The notes under the pieces were generated by a model that saw nothing but the letters and a program-made list of their open reading frames with translations, made no database searches and was not told where the DNA came from. From assembly GCF_000744945.1 (NCBI RefSeq), contig NZ_JQMX01000001.1, positions 682,001 through 746,000 of the forward strand: DNA of 64,000 nucleotides, written 5' to 3'. A program made the position numbers and the translations under genes. Below are positions 49,788 to 58,211 of this stretch, piece after piece. The DNA is from Carnobacterium maltaromaticum DSM 20342. GTDB lineage: Bacteria; Bacillota; Bacilli; Lactobacillales; Carnobacteriaceae. Each line of letters opens with the position of its first letter. Positions within the stretch are counted from its first letter, which is position 1.

Positions 49788-50819
49788 TTATGGAAAAATC
49801 GGGCTAAATTTCAAACCATCATTAGGTGCGAAACCAAAACTCTGATTTAAATTTTGGACTGCTTGACCAGCGGCTCCCTTGACTAAATTATCAATCGTCG
49901 AAACGATAATGACTTGATTTGTAGTAGGATTTACTGTCATTCCTATATCGCAAAAATTTGATCCCACAACTTGTTTAATGGTTGGCAATTTGTTTGGTGC
50001 TTGTATTCGAACAAAAGGCTTATCGTTATAATGACTCGTATAAAAAGCGTTTAACTCCTCTGTTGTTAATCTGCTCTTTAACTTAGCATATATCGTGGTA
50101 CTTATCCCTCGCGTAATTGGGATTAAGGAAGTTGAAAATTGAATATTCTCAACTCCTGACTGCCATTTTTTTAATTGTTGAATGATCTCAGGGATATGTT
50201 GATGTTGATTCATTTTATAGATTGTTAAATTATCATTGACTTCCGTGTACATGCTTGTTGTTTGCATTGATTTTCCGGCGCCAGATAAACCTGATTTGGC
50301 ATCGACAACAATCGAATCTAGCTCAATAAGGTCTTCTATTATCAAAGGGGCTAAAGCAAGTAAGGTTGCTGTTGCGTAACATCCTGGATTTGAAATTAAT
50401 TTTTGCTTTTTAACATCAGCCCATTCACTTAAACCGTAAATAGCTTGATCCAATAGCCCTTTTTCAGCTGCTGGAAAATGATACCAAGTTGGATAATCGT
50501 CAGGATTTTTCAAACGTAAATCTCCTGATAAATCAATAACCGTCAAACCTGCCTCAAGAAACGGTGCCACTTGATCCTTTGCTATTCCTGAAGGAGCTGC
50601 AAAAAAAACAACTTGGCTATGTTGACAAATACGTGAAACATCAATTGGTTCTAATGGTAATTCGCAAATCCCTTTTAAATGCGGATATAAATATGCAACA
50701 TTTTCTGAATAATTAGAATAACTATGCAAAGAAAAAATCTCTACTTTTGAATGTGATTCTAATAAACGAATTAATTCTAACCCACTATATCCCGTTGCCC
50801 CAATAATAGAAATCTTCAA
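49788..50819 (-). CDS. argC: N-acetyl-gamma-glutamyl-phosphate reductase
   Basis: NADPH-dependent reductase, third step of arginine synthesis. 343 residues: IIGATGYSGLELIRLL at the start and the catalytic cysteine in SNPGCYATATLLALAPL; GLSGAG follows. The start is TTG at 50819, with AGGAG 7 nt upstream; an ATG five codons earlier overlaps that site. First gene of argCJBDF behind a near-consensus promoter. Confidence 0.95.
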   Translation of the reverse strand: MKISIIGATGYSGLELIRLLESHSKVEIFSLHSYSNYSENVAYLYPHLKGICELPLEPIDVSRICQHSQVVFFAAPSGIAKDQVAPFLEAGLTVIDLSGDLRLKNPDDYPTWYHFPAAEKGLLDQAIYGLSEWADVKKQKLISNPGCYATATLLALAPLIIEDLIELDSIVVDAKSGLSGAGKSMQTTSMYTEVNDNLTIYKMNQHQHIPEIIQQLKKWQSGVENIQFSTSLIPITRGISTTIYAKLKSRLTTEELNAFYTSHYNDKPFVRIQAPNKLPTIKQVVGSNFCDIGMTVNPTTNQVIIVSTIDNLVKGAAGQAVQNLNQSFGFAPNDGLKFSPIFP

Positions 50820-50849
50820 AAAACCACTCCTCATTTGAATATAAAGCTT

Positions 50850-50878
50850 ATTATAGTCAAAGACATTCTAGAAGTCAA
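50850..50878 (-). promoter_or_regulatory. Promoter of the argCJBDF operon
   Basis: TTGACT (50873-50878) and TATAAT (50850-50855) on the minus strand, 17 bp apart. Transcription would start about 25 nt before the TTG codon. Confidence 0.88.
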
Positions 50879-50916
50879 CTTGTTTAACGCACTTTTTCTA
50901 ATCTTTTTCTAATCTT

Positions 50917-50948
50917 TGTATAAATGCATAAACAATGTATAAAAACAC
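50917..50948. promoter_or_regulatory. Possible ArgR-binding region
   Basis: TGTATAAATGCATAAACA followed at once by ATGTATAAA resembles paired ARG boxes (A/T-rich, TGCATAA and TGTATAA half sites). It lies about 40 bp upstream of the -35. Pattern match only. Confidence 0.35.
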
Positions 50949-50973
50949 CCCGAGATATTCACTTATACTAACT

Positions 50974-51024
50974 AAAAAAAGAGCTAGAAATGATCATGGG
51001 ATTGTCATTTCTAGCTCTTTTTTT
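50974..51024. terminator. Orphan strong terminator upstream of the arg promoter
   Basis: AAAAAAAGAGCTAGAAATGA and TCATTTCTAGCTCTTTTTTT are perfect 20-bp arms around 11 nt. The nitroreductase gene already has its own terminator 160 bp earlier, so this one has no evident gene. Confidence 0.9.
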
Positions 51025-51180
51025 AGGAAGTCTCATAGATTCTCTTCGATTCATCACATTAGTTAACTAGTTTTGACCAACTCTTTTAAACTAACTCTTC
51101 GAAATTTCGAAGGAACAAAAATACTTTAGCAAATCATCTCTAATTCAATTTTTCATAATTTAAACACATTTTTCACTCTC
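51025..51180 (-). other. Gene-less stretch between two terminators
   Basis: No reading frame with a ribosome site on either strand. It holds a perfect 16-bp palindrome CTTCGAAATTTCGAAG (51097-51112). A small RNA read leftward into the orphan terminator is possible, but no convincing promoter was found. Confidence 0.35.
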
Positions 51181-51215
51181 AAAAAAACCCTTATTTCCAA
51201 AGAAATAAGGGTTTA
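51181..51215 (-). terminator. Terminator after the nitroreductase-like gene
   Basis: AAACCCTTATTTC and GAAATAAGGGTTT form a perfect 13-bp stem, followed on the minus strand by TTTTTGAG. Confidence 0.9.
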
Positions 51216-51232
51216 ACAATTCATCTAATTAA

Positions 51233-51832
51233 TTAGTTGAAAATACGGAATCTTGCTGCATCATCCATATATTCTTTTTCGCCAGCTTCTGCTACGATTG
51301 AACCAAAAGGCATTTGTGCTCTTAAGTTCCAAGCTGCTGGTAAATCCCACTCTGCTTTAACTGCATCGTCAATAAGTGGATTGTAATGTTGTAAACTTGC
51401 ACCAATATTTTCTTCTGCTAAAGCTGTCCAAACAGAATGTTGTGCAATTCCGCTTGATTGCTCTGACCAAACTGGGAAATTATCTGCATATAATTCAAAT
51501 TGGTTTTGTAAGTTTTTCACGATATCTGTATCTTCAAAGAATAAAATTGTTCCATATCCAGAGCGGAATGAATTCAATTTAGCTAAAGTTGACTCAAATG
51601 CATCTGCAGGAACTTCTTTTCTTAGCGCATCTTCAACAATACTCCATAATTTATTATGAGATTCGTTAAATAATACTACAACTCGAGATGTTTGTGAGTT
51701 GAATGATGCTGGGCTTTCTTTAACTGCTTCTTTTACCAATGATACGATTGCATCATCTGCTAAAGTTACATCTTTACCGATTCCATAGATAGAACGACGA
51801 TTTTTTAATAATTCAATATATTTGTTTGACAT
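51233..51832 (-). CDS. Nitroreductase family protein (HBN1/YhbJ-like small type)
   Basis: 199 residues of the FMN-dependent nitroreductase fold: NRRSIYGIG near the start, SFNSQTSRVVVLF, YGTILFFED and GIAQHSVWTALAEENIGASLQHYNP. This small subgroup is often stress-induced; substrate unknown. ATG 51832 has GGAGG 8 nt upstream; the open frame is 11 codons longer. The promoter carries a strong dyad (51886-51910), so it is probably controlled by a redox or electrophile regulator encoded elsewhere. Confidence 0.88.
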   Translation of the reverse strand: MSNKYIELLKNRRSIYGIGKDVTLADDAIVSLVKEAVKESPASFNSQTSRVVVLFNESHNKLWSIVEDALRKEVPADAFESTLAKLNSFRSGYGTILFFEDTDIVKNLQNQFELYADNFPVWSEQSSGIAQHSVWTALAEENIGASLQHYNPLIDDAVKAEWDLPAAWNLRAQMPFGSIVAEAGEKEYMDDAARFRIFN

Positions 51833-51866
51833 GTTGTTTTCCTCCTCTAATTTGCTTACAAACAAT

Positions 51867-51910
51867 ATATTACCATCTTTCTTTTAGTAAGTAAACCTTT
51901 TTTACTTACT
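51867..51910 (-). promoter_or_regulatory. Nitroreductase promoter with operator-like dyad
   Basis: On the minus strand TTTACT (51890-51895) and TAATAT (about 51867-51872) are 17 bp apart. The -35 lies in the perfect dyad AGTAAGTAAA-5-TTTACTTACT (51886-51910), so a bound repressor would block polymerase. Confidence 0.7.
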
Positions 51911-52071
51911 TTTTTAAAGTTTTATACAAAACAGGGATAAAACAGGCTATTTGTGTACTTCTACTCCACTAACAAATAGATTTTACCCCTTATTGTTCTT
52001 CTAACATTCCACTTCCTAAATAGTTTTTTAAAATTTCTCAGTCCATACTTCCCTCAGCTAAATAGCTCTGC
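51911..52071. other. Gene-less stretch between divergent promoters
   Basis: A/T-rich spacer between the nitroreductase operator and the ABC transporter promoter. No frame, hairpin or repeat of note was seen. Confidence 0.5.
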
Positions 52072-52122
52072 TTGACATTAGATTCGCATTAATCTATATT
52101 TAACATAGATATCTATCTATAT
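52072..52122 (+). promoter_or_regulatory. ABC transporter promoter and ArsR-type operator
   Basis: TTGACA (52072-52077), 17 bp, TATATT (52095-52100), 2 bp, then ACATAGATATCTATCTATAT (52103-52122). The operator matches 19 of 20 bases of the one before the ArsR gene, at the identical distance from the -10. Confidence 0.85.
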
Positions 52123-52208
52123 ATAGAAGTAGATTCTATAAAATAGCTTTCACATACTGATAGCTATTGATCCATATAATTTATATCAATAAAAGGAGCG
52201 TTTATTAA

Positions 52209-53126
52209 ATGACCTATGCACTTGAATTAACAGATTTAAAAAAAGTCTATGCAACAGGCGTGGAAGCTTTGCGAGGCATCAATTTAGTCGTAGAAGAAGG
52301 TGATTTTTATGCATTATTGGGTCCAAATGGTGCTGGAAAATCAACAACAATAGGCATTATTACATCACTTGTTAACAAAACTTCTGGAAAAGTAAAAGTT
52401 TTTGGTTATGACATTGATACAGACTTAGTTCGCGCAAAACAGCAGATTGGTCTCGTCCCTCAAGAATTCAACTTTAATCCATTTGAAACAGTGGAACAAA
52501 TAGTTGTCAATCAAGCAGGCTATTATGGTGTCCCTCGAAATGAAGCACTAAAACGTAGCGAAAAATACCTAAAACAATCTAATTTGTGGGAAAAACGCCA
52601 CGAGCGCGCACGTATGCTCTCTGGAGGAATGAAACGTCGCTTAATGATTGCACGAGCATTGATGCATGAACCGCGTCTACTAATTTTAGATGAACCGACC
52701 GCCGGTGTTGATATTGAATTAAGACGAGAAATGTGGACATTCCTAAGAGAATTGAATGAGAATGGCACCACTATTATCTTGACAACCCATTATCTAGAAG
52801 AAGCCGAGATGCTTTGCCGTAATATTGGTATCATTCAATCTGGTGAATTAATTGAAAATACAAGTATGAAAACTTTGTTAGCAAAATTAGAGTTTGAAAC
52901 CTTTATATTTGATTTAGCTCCTTACGACAAAAAGCCAGCAATTAACGGTTATCAAAGCTTTTTTGAAGATGACTTGACGCTAGCAGTTGAAGTTGAGCGC
53001 AATCAAGGGTTGAATAACTTATTTGAGCAACTGACCAAACAAAATATAAGTGTGCTCTCCATGCGCAACAAATCCAATCGACTGGAAGAACTATTTCTAA
53101 AAATCACGGAGGAAAAACATGTATAA
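52209..53126 (+). CDS. ABC-2 type transporter, ATP-binding subunit (YadG/NatA-like)
   Basis: 305 residues: Walker A GPNGAGKST, Q-loop LVPQEFNFNPF, signature LSGGMKRRL, Walker [13 protein letters not shown] and the H-loop TTHYLEEAE; a C-terminal regulatory extension of about 90 residues follows. It pairs with the permease gene, which it overlaps by 8 nt. Probably an exporter; substrate unknown. The promoter carries the same operator as the nearby ArsR gene, implying metal, metalloid or thiol-stress control. Confidence 0.92.
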   Translation: MTYALELTDLKKVYATGVEALRGINLVVEEGDFYALLGPNGAGKSTTIGIITSLVNKTSGKVKVFGYDIDTDLVRAKQQIGLVPQEFNFNPFETVEQIVVNQAGYYGVPRNEALKRSEKYLKQSNLWEKRHERARMLSGGMKRRLMIARALMHEPRLLILDEPTAGVDIELRREMWTFLRELNENGTTIILTTHYLEEAEMLCRNIGIIQSGELIENTSMKTLLAKLEFETFIFDLAPYDKKPAINGYQSFFEDDLTLAVEVERNQGLNNLFEQLTKQNISVLSMRNKSNRLEELFLKITEEKHV

Positions 53127-53889
53127 ATTATATTTTACAGCACTGAAAAGCTTAGCAGCAAAAGAAACCAACCGCTACCTACGAATTTGGATCCAAACCT
53201 TAGTTCCGCCTGTTATTACCACTTCGCTTTATTTTGTCATTTTTGGAAATCTAATTGGAGGAAGAATTGGCGAAATAGAAGGATTTTCTTACATGGAGTT
53301 TATCGTACCTGGACTCATTATGATGTCTGTTATTACAAGTTCGTATTCAAATGTCGCTTCTTCTTTTTTCTCACAGAAATTGCAAAAGAATATTGAAGAA
53401 TTATTAATTGCGCCTGTTCCCACACATGTTATCATTTGGGGATTCGTCATTGGCGGACTCGGTAGAAGTATCTTAGTTGGCACACTCGTTACAATCATCT
53501 CATTGTTTTTTGTTCCACTTCATGTTTACTCATGGTTCATTGTTATCGTTACACTCCTTATGACGGCCATTTTATTTTCATTAGCTGGTCTACTGAATGG
53601 TGTTTTCGCTAAGTCTTATGATGATGTCTCAATTGTCCCTACTTTTGTTTTACAGCCACTAACTTATCTTGGTGGTGTGTTTTATGCTATTTCAATGTTG
53701 CCGCCATTTTGGCAAGCAGTTTCTAAAATTAACCCAATTGTTTATATGGTTTCTGGATTCCGTTATGGCTTCCTTGGACAAACGGATGTCCCAATCGCAT
53801 TCTCTTTATCTATCCTTGTTCTCTTTACCATCATTTTGTATAGTGTTTGCTGGTATTTAATTAATAAAGGTCGAGGTTTAAGAAGTTAG
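53119..53889 (+). CDS. ABC-2 type transporter, permease (YadH-like)
   Basis: 256 residues with six membrane segments. ABC-2 signatures: PPVITTSLYFVIFG near the first segment, YMEFIVPGLIMMSVI, and LTYLGGVFYAISMLPPFWQ before the last segments. ATG has GGAGG 6-7 nt upstream and overlaps the ATPase gene. A strong terminator follows, so it is a two-gene operon. Confidence 0.92.
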   Translation: MYKLYFTALKSLAAKETNRYLRIWIQTLVPPVITTSLYFVIFGNLIGGRIGEIEGFSYMEFIVPGLIMMSVITSSYSNVASSFFSQKLQKNIEELLIAPVPTHVIIWGFVIGGLGRSILVGTLVTIISLFFVPLHVYSWFIVIVTLLMTAILFSLAGLLNGVFAKSYDDVSIVPTFVLQPLTYLGGVFYAISMLPPFWQAVSKINPIVYMVSGFRYGFLGQTDVPIAFSLSILVLFTIILYSVCWYLINKGRGLRS

Positions 53890-53901
53890 GCCTTTATTTC
53901 G

Positions 53902-53935
53902 GCCGAAAAGACACCTGTCTTTTCGGCTTTTTTTC
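53902..53935 (+). terminator. Terminator of the ABC transporter operon
   Basis: GCCGAAAAGACA and TGTCTTTTCGGC are perfect 12-bp arms around CC, followed by seven T. Confidence 0.95.
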
Positions 53936-53981
53936 TCTACATAATAAGAGCATCTGTACTTAATACTTAAATGACTAAAAA

Positions 53982-54434
53982 CTAAATTTTACACAACATA
54001 ATCAGTTCACCGTCATCATCTGTTTCTCCAGAATCAATAAAACCAAACTCTTCATATAAGTGAATAGCTAGTTTATTATTCAAATCAACACCTAACGCAA
54101 CCGTATTTGTAAGACCATATGCTTTTTCCCGAATGTTATACATTACCGCTCTCATCGCTTTTTTTCCATAACCATAACCTTGATATTTCGCATCAATTAA
54201 AAAATGCCAGATATTATACATCTGATCATTTTCATCAAAAATAAGTGAAACATATCCAATTAGTTGTTCCTCTTCATATATTCCGTAAGGACTTACTGCA
54301 TCTCTGGATACATAAGCATATGCTAGACTTTTACTCGTAGTTGCAACGAAACTTTTTTGACTTTCCTTAACTTGTAGTTGTAAAATATCTTCAATATTCT
54401 CTTTAGTGACCTCTTTCAAGCTAATTTGATTCAT
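53982..54434 (-). CDS. GNAT family acetyltransferase (small)
   Basis: 150 residues: KYQGYGYGKKAMRAVM is the acetyl-CoA loop, and NKLAIHLYEEFGFIDSGE the C-terminal GNAT motif. Resembles spermine/spermidine or BltD-like acetyltransferases (inference). ATG 54434 follows AGGAG by 7 nt; the open frame is 15 codons longer. It lies between the ABC operon and the ArsR gene; no ArsR-type operator was seen before it. Confidence 0.85.
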   Translation of the reverse strand: MNQISLKEVTKENIEDILQLQVKESQKSFVATTSKSLAYAYVSRDAVSPYGIYEEEQLIGYVSLIFDENDQMYNIWHFLIDAKYQGYGYGKKAMRAVMYNIREKAYGLTNTVALGVDLNNKLAIHLYEEFGFIDSGETDDDGELIMLCKI

Positions 54435-54717
54435 TTTTTCTCTCCTAATCCTTAAATTAGTCAAGTAAATATAATCCATTCAACACGTAAAAGCAATCAC
54501 TTGACCAAGATTCCTTTTATTATTTAAATTACTCATTTTTATCATAGTAATCACTCCTTCATTTATAATTATGAAAATAGTATAACACGCGGTTTAAAAC
54601 AATGCAAAGCTAGTCTATAGTTCTTATTGTTCACAACAAAAAAAAGCTTACAAGAATTCATCTCATAAACTTTTAAGAATTTTTTTAACCTTATTTACCA
54701 TTAAGTAGCATTCAATT

Positions 54718-54993
54718 TTATTGTAATTTAAAAATCTGATTTGTGAGTTTTTGAAATTCTGCAATATTCTCTGATAGCAGAGAATAATAATGCCATTTAC
54801 CTTCTTTACGAGCGGACACAATCCCAGCATCTATCAAGACTTTCATATGATGTGAAAGCGTTGGCTGTGTAAAGTTAAAATCATCTAAAATATCACAAGC
54901 ACATTTTTCACCCGTAGAAATCTTATCTACTATCTGTAATCGATTTGGCTCAGCAATAGCTTTCATCATTTTTGATACTCTTAAATAGTCCAC
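54718..54993 (-). CDS. ArsR/SmtB family transcriptional repressor
   Basis: 91 residues. Winged helix FTQPTLSHHMKVLIDAGIVSARKEGKWHYYSL, preceded by GEKCACDIL: a Cys-x-Cys at the position where ArsR proteins bind As(III)/Sb(III). So a metalloid or thiol-reactive inducer is likely; the ligand is not proved. GTG start at 54993, with GGAGG 7 nt upstream. The operator sits between its -10 and this site, so it represses itself, and a matching operator lies before the ABC transporter genes. Confidence 0.93.
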   Translation of the reverse strand: MDYLRVSKMMKAIAEPNRLQIVDKISTGEKCACDILDDFNFTQPTLSHHMKVLIDAGIVSARKEGKWHYYSLLSENIAEFQKLTNQIFKLQ

Positions 54994-55005
54994 TATCCCA
55001 CCTCC

Positions 55006-55056
55006 ACATAGATATCTATCTATGTTTAATATAGGGGTTTATTCCTATTTTGTCAA
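55006..55056 (-). promoter_or_regulatory. ArsR gene promoter and operator
   Basis: On the minus strand TTGACA (55051-55056), 17 bp, TATATT (55028-55033), 2 bp, then a 20-bp dyad with 9-bp arms ACATAGATA/TATCTATGT (55006-55025), which abuts the Shine-Dalgarno site. Confidence 0.88.
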
Positions 55057-55096
55057 ATCCTACTTTCTCTAAAGGCTATTGCTACTTCCCACAAAC

Positions 55097-55137
55097 ATAA
55101 AAAAACCAACAATAATAAATGACCTATTGTTGGTTTC
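55097..55137 (-). terminator. Terminator after the thioesterase gene
   Basis: AAACCAACAATA and TATTGTTGGTTT are perfect 12-bp arms, with seven T on the minus-strand exit side. Confidence 0.9.
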
Positions 55138-55145
55138 ACTACTTG

Positions 55146-55514
55146 TTATTTGGTTAGTTTAGCCATAAATTTTTCGCTATTGACGATGGCTCTTTGATGC
55201 GTTCCTTCAGCAATAATTGATTCTCCTGCCAAAGCCTTTAAAGTAAAGCGCAAGATATTTTTTGTTTGCTCAATCAACTCAGCCTCACATTGAATTTCTT
55301 CACTAATCCTACTCGGGCGCACATGCTTCAAGTTCACTTCAATTCCTACAGTTGTTTCTCCTTCATTAAGCAACTCTAAGATGCTGTCTTTGGCTGTTTC
55401 TTCTAGCATTGCAACTAAGGCTGGTGTTGCTAAAACAGCTAAATCACCAGATTTCATTTCTATAGCTGTTTGTTCTTCTTTAACAATAAACGTTTTACTT
55501 AGTTTAGTTATCAT
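55146..55514 (-). CDS. Hotdog-fold thioesterase, FlK-like
   Basis: About 122 residues resembling the fluoroacetyl-CoA thioesterase (FlK) family: SGDLAVLATPALVAMLEETAKDSI holds the Thr/Glu region and VGIEVNLKHVRPSRI the His. Probably an acyl-CoA thioesterase; fluoroacetyl specificity should not be assumed. Start uncertain: ATG 55514 lies 11 nt after AGGA and fits homologue length, while ATG 55541 overlaps the cca stop as TAATG. Last gene of ypjD-dapB-cca-thioesterase. Confidence 0.82.
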   Translation of the reverse strand: MITKLSKTFIVKEEQTAIEMKSGDLAVLATPALVAMLEETAKDSILELLNEGETTVGIEVNLKHVRPSRISEEIQCEAELIEQTKNILRFTLKALAGESIIAEGTHQRAIVNSEKFMAKLTK

Positions 55515-55540
55515 ACTATCAGGATTCCTTTCAGAGCTCA

Positions 55541-56737
55541 TTAAATTTCTCGTTCTTTAGCCCAACTTAAAATAGCCTCCGTTTGATTAGAGAGTCGTCC
55601 AATAAGTACTTCTCTTTCTATTTCAACTAATAATTCACCTAACCAAATACCTGGTTGGCGATTTAAAGTAGCTATCAGCTCGTTTCCCGTCACTTTTAAC
55701 TGTTTCTTATTATGGATAGGCAAGTTTTTATAGTGCGTTTCTAACGCAGCTAGGTCACTTTCACCAGTTAACAAGGCGTGCATTTTTTCAACGGCTACTG
55801 CTATTTCTAAACCGGTATGATAGAGCTGTTCTTTTGACCAGCCTGTAGTCAAACGGAAATCTAACGCTCTTTTGGCTACTTCAACTTCTTGAATCGCTTT
55901 TTTTGAGCATTTCCACTCGCGCATAAAAGCATCAATAGATTGATTGTCTAATTGAATAAAATAAACAAGCAAGGTCCATGCAGTCAAACTATCAGGAAGT
56001 TCTCCACTTAAATCTGCATAGCGATATAAACCTTCTCCATGCTTTCTTAAACCAGGACAGTACTGATACAGTTCGGTTTCAATTAATTTAATCGTTGCTT
56101 GACTACGCCCTTTACCTAACAGTAGCTTAATAAATTCTACTTGTACGCGTTCTACTGCAATCTTTTCTAAAAGAGCATGGTGCTCCATAATTGCAGCTTC
56201 TGTCTTCGCTTCTAAAGTAAAGTCCAATTGGCTAACAAAACGAACACCACGCATCATTCTAAGAGCATCTTCATGAAAACGTTCCGTAGCGGAGCCAACA
56301 GCTTTAATGATACCCTTATTTAAATCTACTAAGCCATCAAAATAATCAATAATCTCGCCATCACGACTCATTGCTAATGCATTTACCGTAAAATCACGCC
56401 GTTTTAGATCTTCTTCTAAAGATCGCACAAAAGTGACTTCATCTGGTCTTCTAAAATCTTGATAGGTCGATTCCGTTCTGAACGTAGTAATTTCATACTC
56501 TTCTTTTTGCCATAAAACCATAACGGTCCCATGCTCAATGCCCACATCAACCGTTCTAGGAAAAATAGCTTTAATTTCTTCTGGAAAAGCACTTGTTGCA
56601 ATATCAACATCTGAGATAGGTTTCTTAAGAATCGTATCTCGGACACTTCCACCAACAAAATAAGCAACAAATCCTGCTTCTTCAATCTTTTGAATAACAG
56701 GAAGTGCTTCTTCAAATTCTGGAGCTAATTGCATCAT
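55541..56737 (-). CDS. cca: CCA-adding tRNA nucleotidyltransferase
   Basis: Adds and repairs the 3' CCA of tRNAs. 398 residues, class II: GGSVRD motif in [12 protein letters not shown], the two carboxylates [17 protein letters not shown], and [12 protein letters not shown]. The ATG (56737) overlaps the dapB stop as ATGA; the open frame is 18 codons longer inside dapB. Second ATG codon is in phase right after. Confidence 0.95.
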   Translation of the reverse strand: MMQLAPEFEEALPVIQKIEEAGFVAYFVGGSVRDTILKKPISDVDIATSAFPEEIKAIFPRTVDVGIEHGTVMVLWQKEEYEITTFRTESTYQDFRRPDEVTFVRSLEEDLKRRDFTVNALAMSRDGEIIDYFDGLVDLNKGIIKAVGSATERFHEDALRMMRGVRFVSQLDFTLEAKTEAAIMEHHALLEKIAVERVQVEFIKLLLGKGRSQATIKLIETELYQYCPGLRKHGEGLYRYADLSGELPDSLTAWTLLVYFIQLDNQSIDAFMREWKCSKKAIQEVEVAKRALDFRLTTGWSKEQLYHTGLEIAVAVEKMHALLTGESDLAALETHYKNLPIHNKKQLKVTGNELIATLNRQPGIWLGELLVEIEREVLIGRLSNQTEAILSWAKEREI

Positions 56738-57525
56738 AACAAATTTTCCAACCCATAAACCAATTGATTTAGTTCCATAACTTTTTCGCATCCCAATGCT
56801 ACCCCAGTCATAAAGGAAGCCCGGTCATAAGAATCGTGACGTATTGTCAAACCTTCTCCAACACTACCAAATTGTACTTGTTGGTGAGCAACCAAACCTG
56901 GTAAACGGACACTGTGAATCTTCATTCCTTCAAAGTCAGCGCCACGTGCCCCTTTGATTATTTCTTTTTCTTCAGGATTTCCTTGTTGATGGTAGCCACG
57001 GGCTTCAGCAATCATTTCAGCTGTTTTAATGGCCGTGCCACTTGGAGCATCTAATTTTTGGTCATGATGCAATTCCATAATTTCAACATCAGGAAAATAG
57101 TGCGCTGCTTTTTGAGCAAATTGCATCATCAAAATCGCACCAATTGCAAAGTTAGGTGCAATTAAGCCACCAATTTGTTTTTCGCTTGATTCAGCAATTA
57201 ATTCTTGAACCTGGGTATCTGTGAATCCAGTTGTCCCTACGACCGGACGAATCCCGTGCTCAATCGCAAACTTCGTATTTTCATAGGCTACTTTTGGAAT
57301 TGTAAAATCAATCCAAACATCTGGTGAAATTTGGCTATCTAATGCTTCTTTTGTCGTAAAAACAGGCACATTTTCTTCACTAAAAAGCGCTAACTGATTG
57401 ATATTTTCTTCTTTTGCAAATGGATCTAAAACCCCAACTAATTCAAATTCTTTTTTATCTAAAACCATCTTAGTGGCTGTTAAACCCATCTTACCCTTAA
57501 ATCCGGCTACAACTATTTTAATCAT
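56734..57525 (-). CDS. dapB: 4-hydroxy-tetrahydrodipicolinate reductase
   Basis: Lysine and diaminopimelate synthesis. 263 residues: NAD(P) loop [17 protein letters not shown], the catalytic [15 protein letters not shown] and the C-terminal [14 protein letters not shown]. Glycine-rich loop is GxxGxMG as usual. I start at ATG 57525, which overlaps the ypjD stop; ATG 57534 is an alternative. Middle of ypjD-dapB-cca. Confidence 0.95.
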   Translation of the reverse strand: MIKIVVAGFKGKMGLTATKMVLDKKEFELVGVLDPFAKEENINQLALFSEENVPVFTTKEALDSQISPDVWIDFTIPKVAYENTKFAIEHGIRPVVGTTGFTDTQVQELIAESSEKQIGGLIAPNFAIGAILMMQFAQKAAHYFPDVEIMELHHDQKLDAPSGTAIKTAEMIAEARGYHQQGNPEEKEIIKGARGADFEGMKIHSVRLPGLVAHQQVQFGSVGEGLTIRHDSYDRASFMTGVALGCEKVMELNQLVYGLENLL

Positions 57526-57853
57526 TTTTTCCATCGTTCCTTTCAAAACGGAATTTATCCCGTTGATTAAATTTTTTCATAACTAAATCAAAAGCTTCAG
57601 TCATGTCTATATCTAAAGAATTTGCCATTGATAAAACAACAAAAAGCACATCGCCTAGTTCTTCCGCTACTTCTTTGGCTGGTTCACTGGTTTTTTTTAA
57701 TTTTTCACCATGATGGTGATTAATTTCCCGTGCCAGTTCCCCTACTTCTTCAGTTAAACGAGCCATTTGACCCAACGGCGAAAAGTACCCAGTCTTAAAT
57801 TGATTGATATAATCATCGACCTCTACTTGCATATCTTGTAAACTTTTTTTCAA
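57518..57853 (-). CDS. ypjD: MazG-like nucleotide pyrophosphohydrolase (YpjD)
   Basis: 111 residues, single MazG domain: [13 protein letters not shown] (ExxE) and [18 protein letters not shown] (ExxD), the metal-binding acidic residues of all-alpha NTP pyrophosphohydrolases. Likely house-cleaning of abnormal NTPs. TTG start at 57853, with GGAGG 8 nt upstream. Upstream of dapB as in Bacillus. Confidence 0.92.
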   Translation of the reverse strand: MKKSLQDMQVEVDDYINQFKTGYFSPLGQMARLTEEVGELAREINHHHGEKLKKTSEPAKEVAEELGDVLFVVLSMANSLDIDMTEAFDLVMKKFNQRDKFRFERNDGKND

Positions 57854-57944
57854 ATGACTGTCCTCCTTGCTATGTTTCTCTTACTTAGTATACAATTTCT
57901 TCTCATTTGATGCTAGTCAGAAAAAGGATATTCCTTTAATAAAT

Positions 57945-58090
57945 AATAAAAGCTCGTTGAGACGATTAACACTTTCAAAAGCTTATTGAGTTTGCTAAGG
58001 ATCGAATAAAGGCCGGAAAAATTTGATGTGACGCTTTTTGTCATCACGAAATTTCATAGAAATCGGATCAAACTAACAAGAACCTCAGTA
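57945..58090 (-). repeat. Intergenic hairpin repeat, copy 4 (degenerate, with partial extra unit)
   Basis: A partial left arm (57945-57977, AAAAGCTCGTTGAGACGATTA) is followed by a fuller unit (about 57977-58085). In the unit AGTTTG pairs with CAAACT where other copies pair GAGCC or GAGTC, and the apical stem AAATTT..TGTGAC pairs with GTCATCA..AAATTT. So structure is kept though sequence has drifted. Confidence 0.7.
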
Positions 58091-58112
58091 AACCAATAGT
58101 TTAGGATCACAG

Positions 58113-58127
58113 TCCATCTTCGATGGA
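58113..58127. other. Small hairpin
   Basis: TCCATC-TTC-GATGGA, between repeat copy 4 and the long hairpin. No T tract. Confidence 0.5.
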
Positions 58128-58133
58128 TGTGTA

Positions 58134-58170
58134 TCATGGTTCTAAGTTGCTAAAGCAACAAGAACCATGA
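58134..58170. other. Long near-perfect hairpin without terminator T tract
   Basis: TCATGGTTCT pairs with AGAACCATGA; after one A-A mismatch GTTGCT pairs with AGCAAC around AA. It directly follows the reoY terminator in the reading direction. Confidence 0.75.
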
Positions 58171-58207
58171 CAAAAAAAGTGCTAGAGAGGAAACTCTCTA
58201 ACACTTT
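58171..58207 (-). terminator. Terminator after reoY/ypiB
   Basis: AGTGTTAGAGAG and CTCTCTAGCACT pair (one G-U) around TTTC, followed on the minus strand by seven T. Confidence 0.9.
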
Positions 58208-58211
58208 TTGG

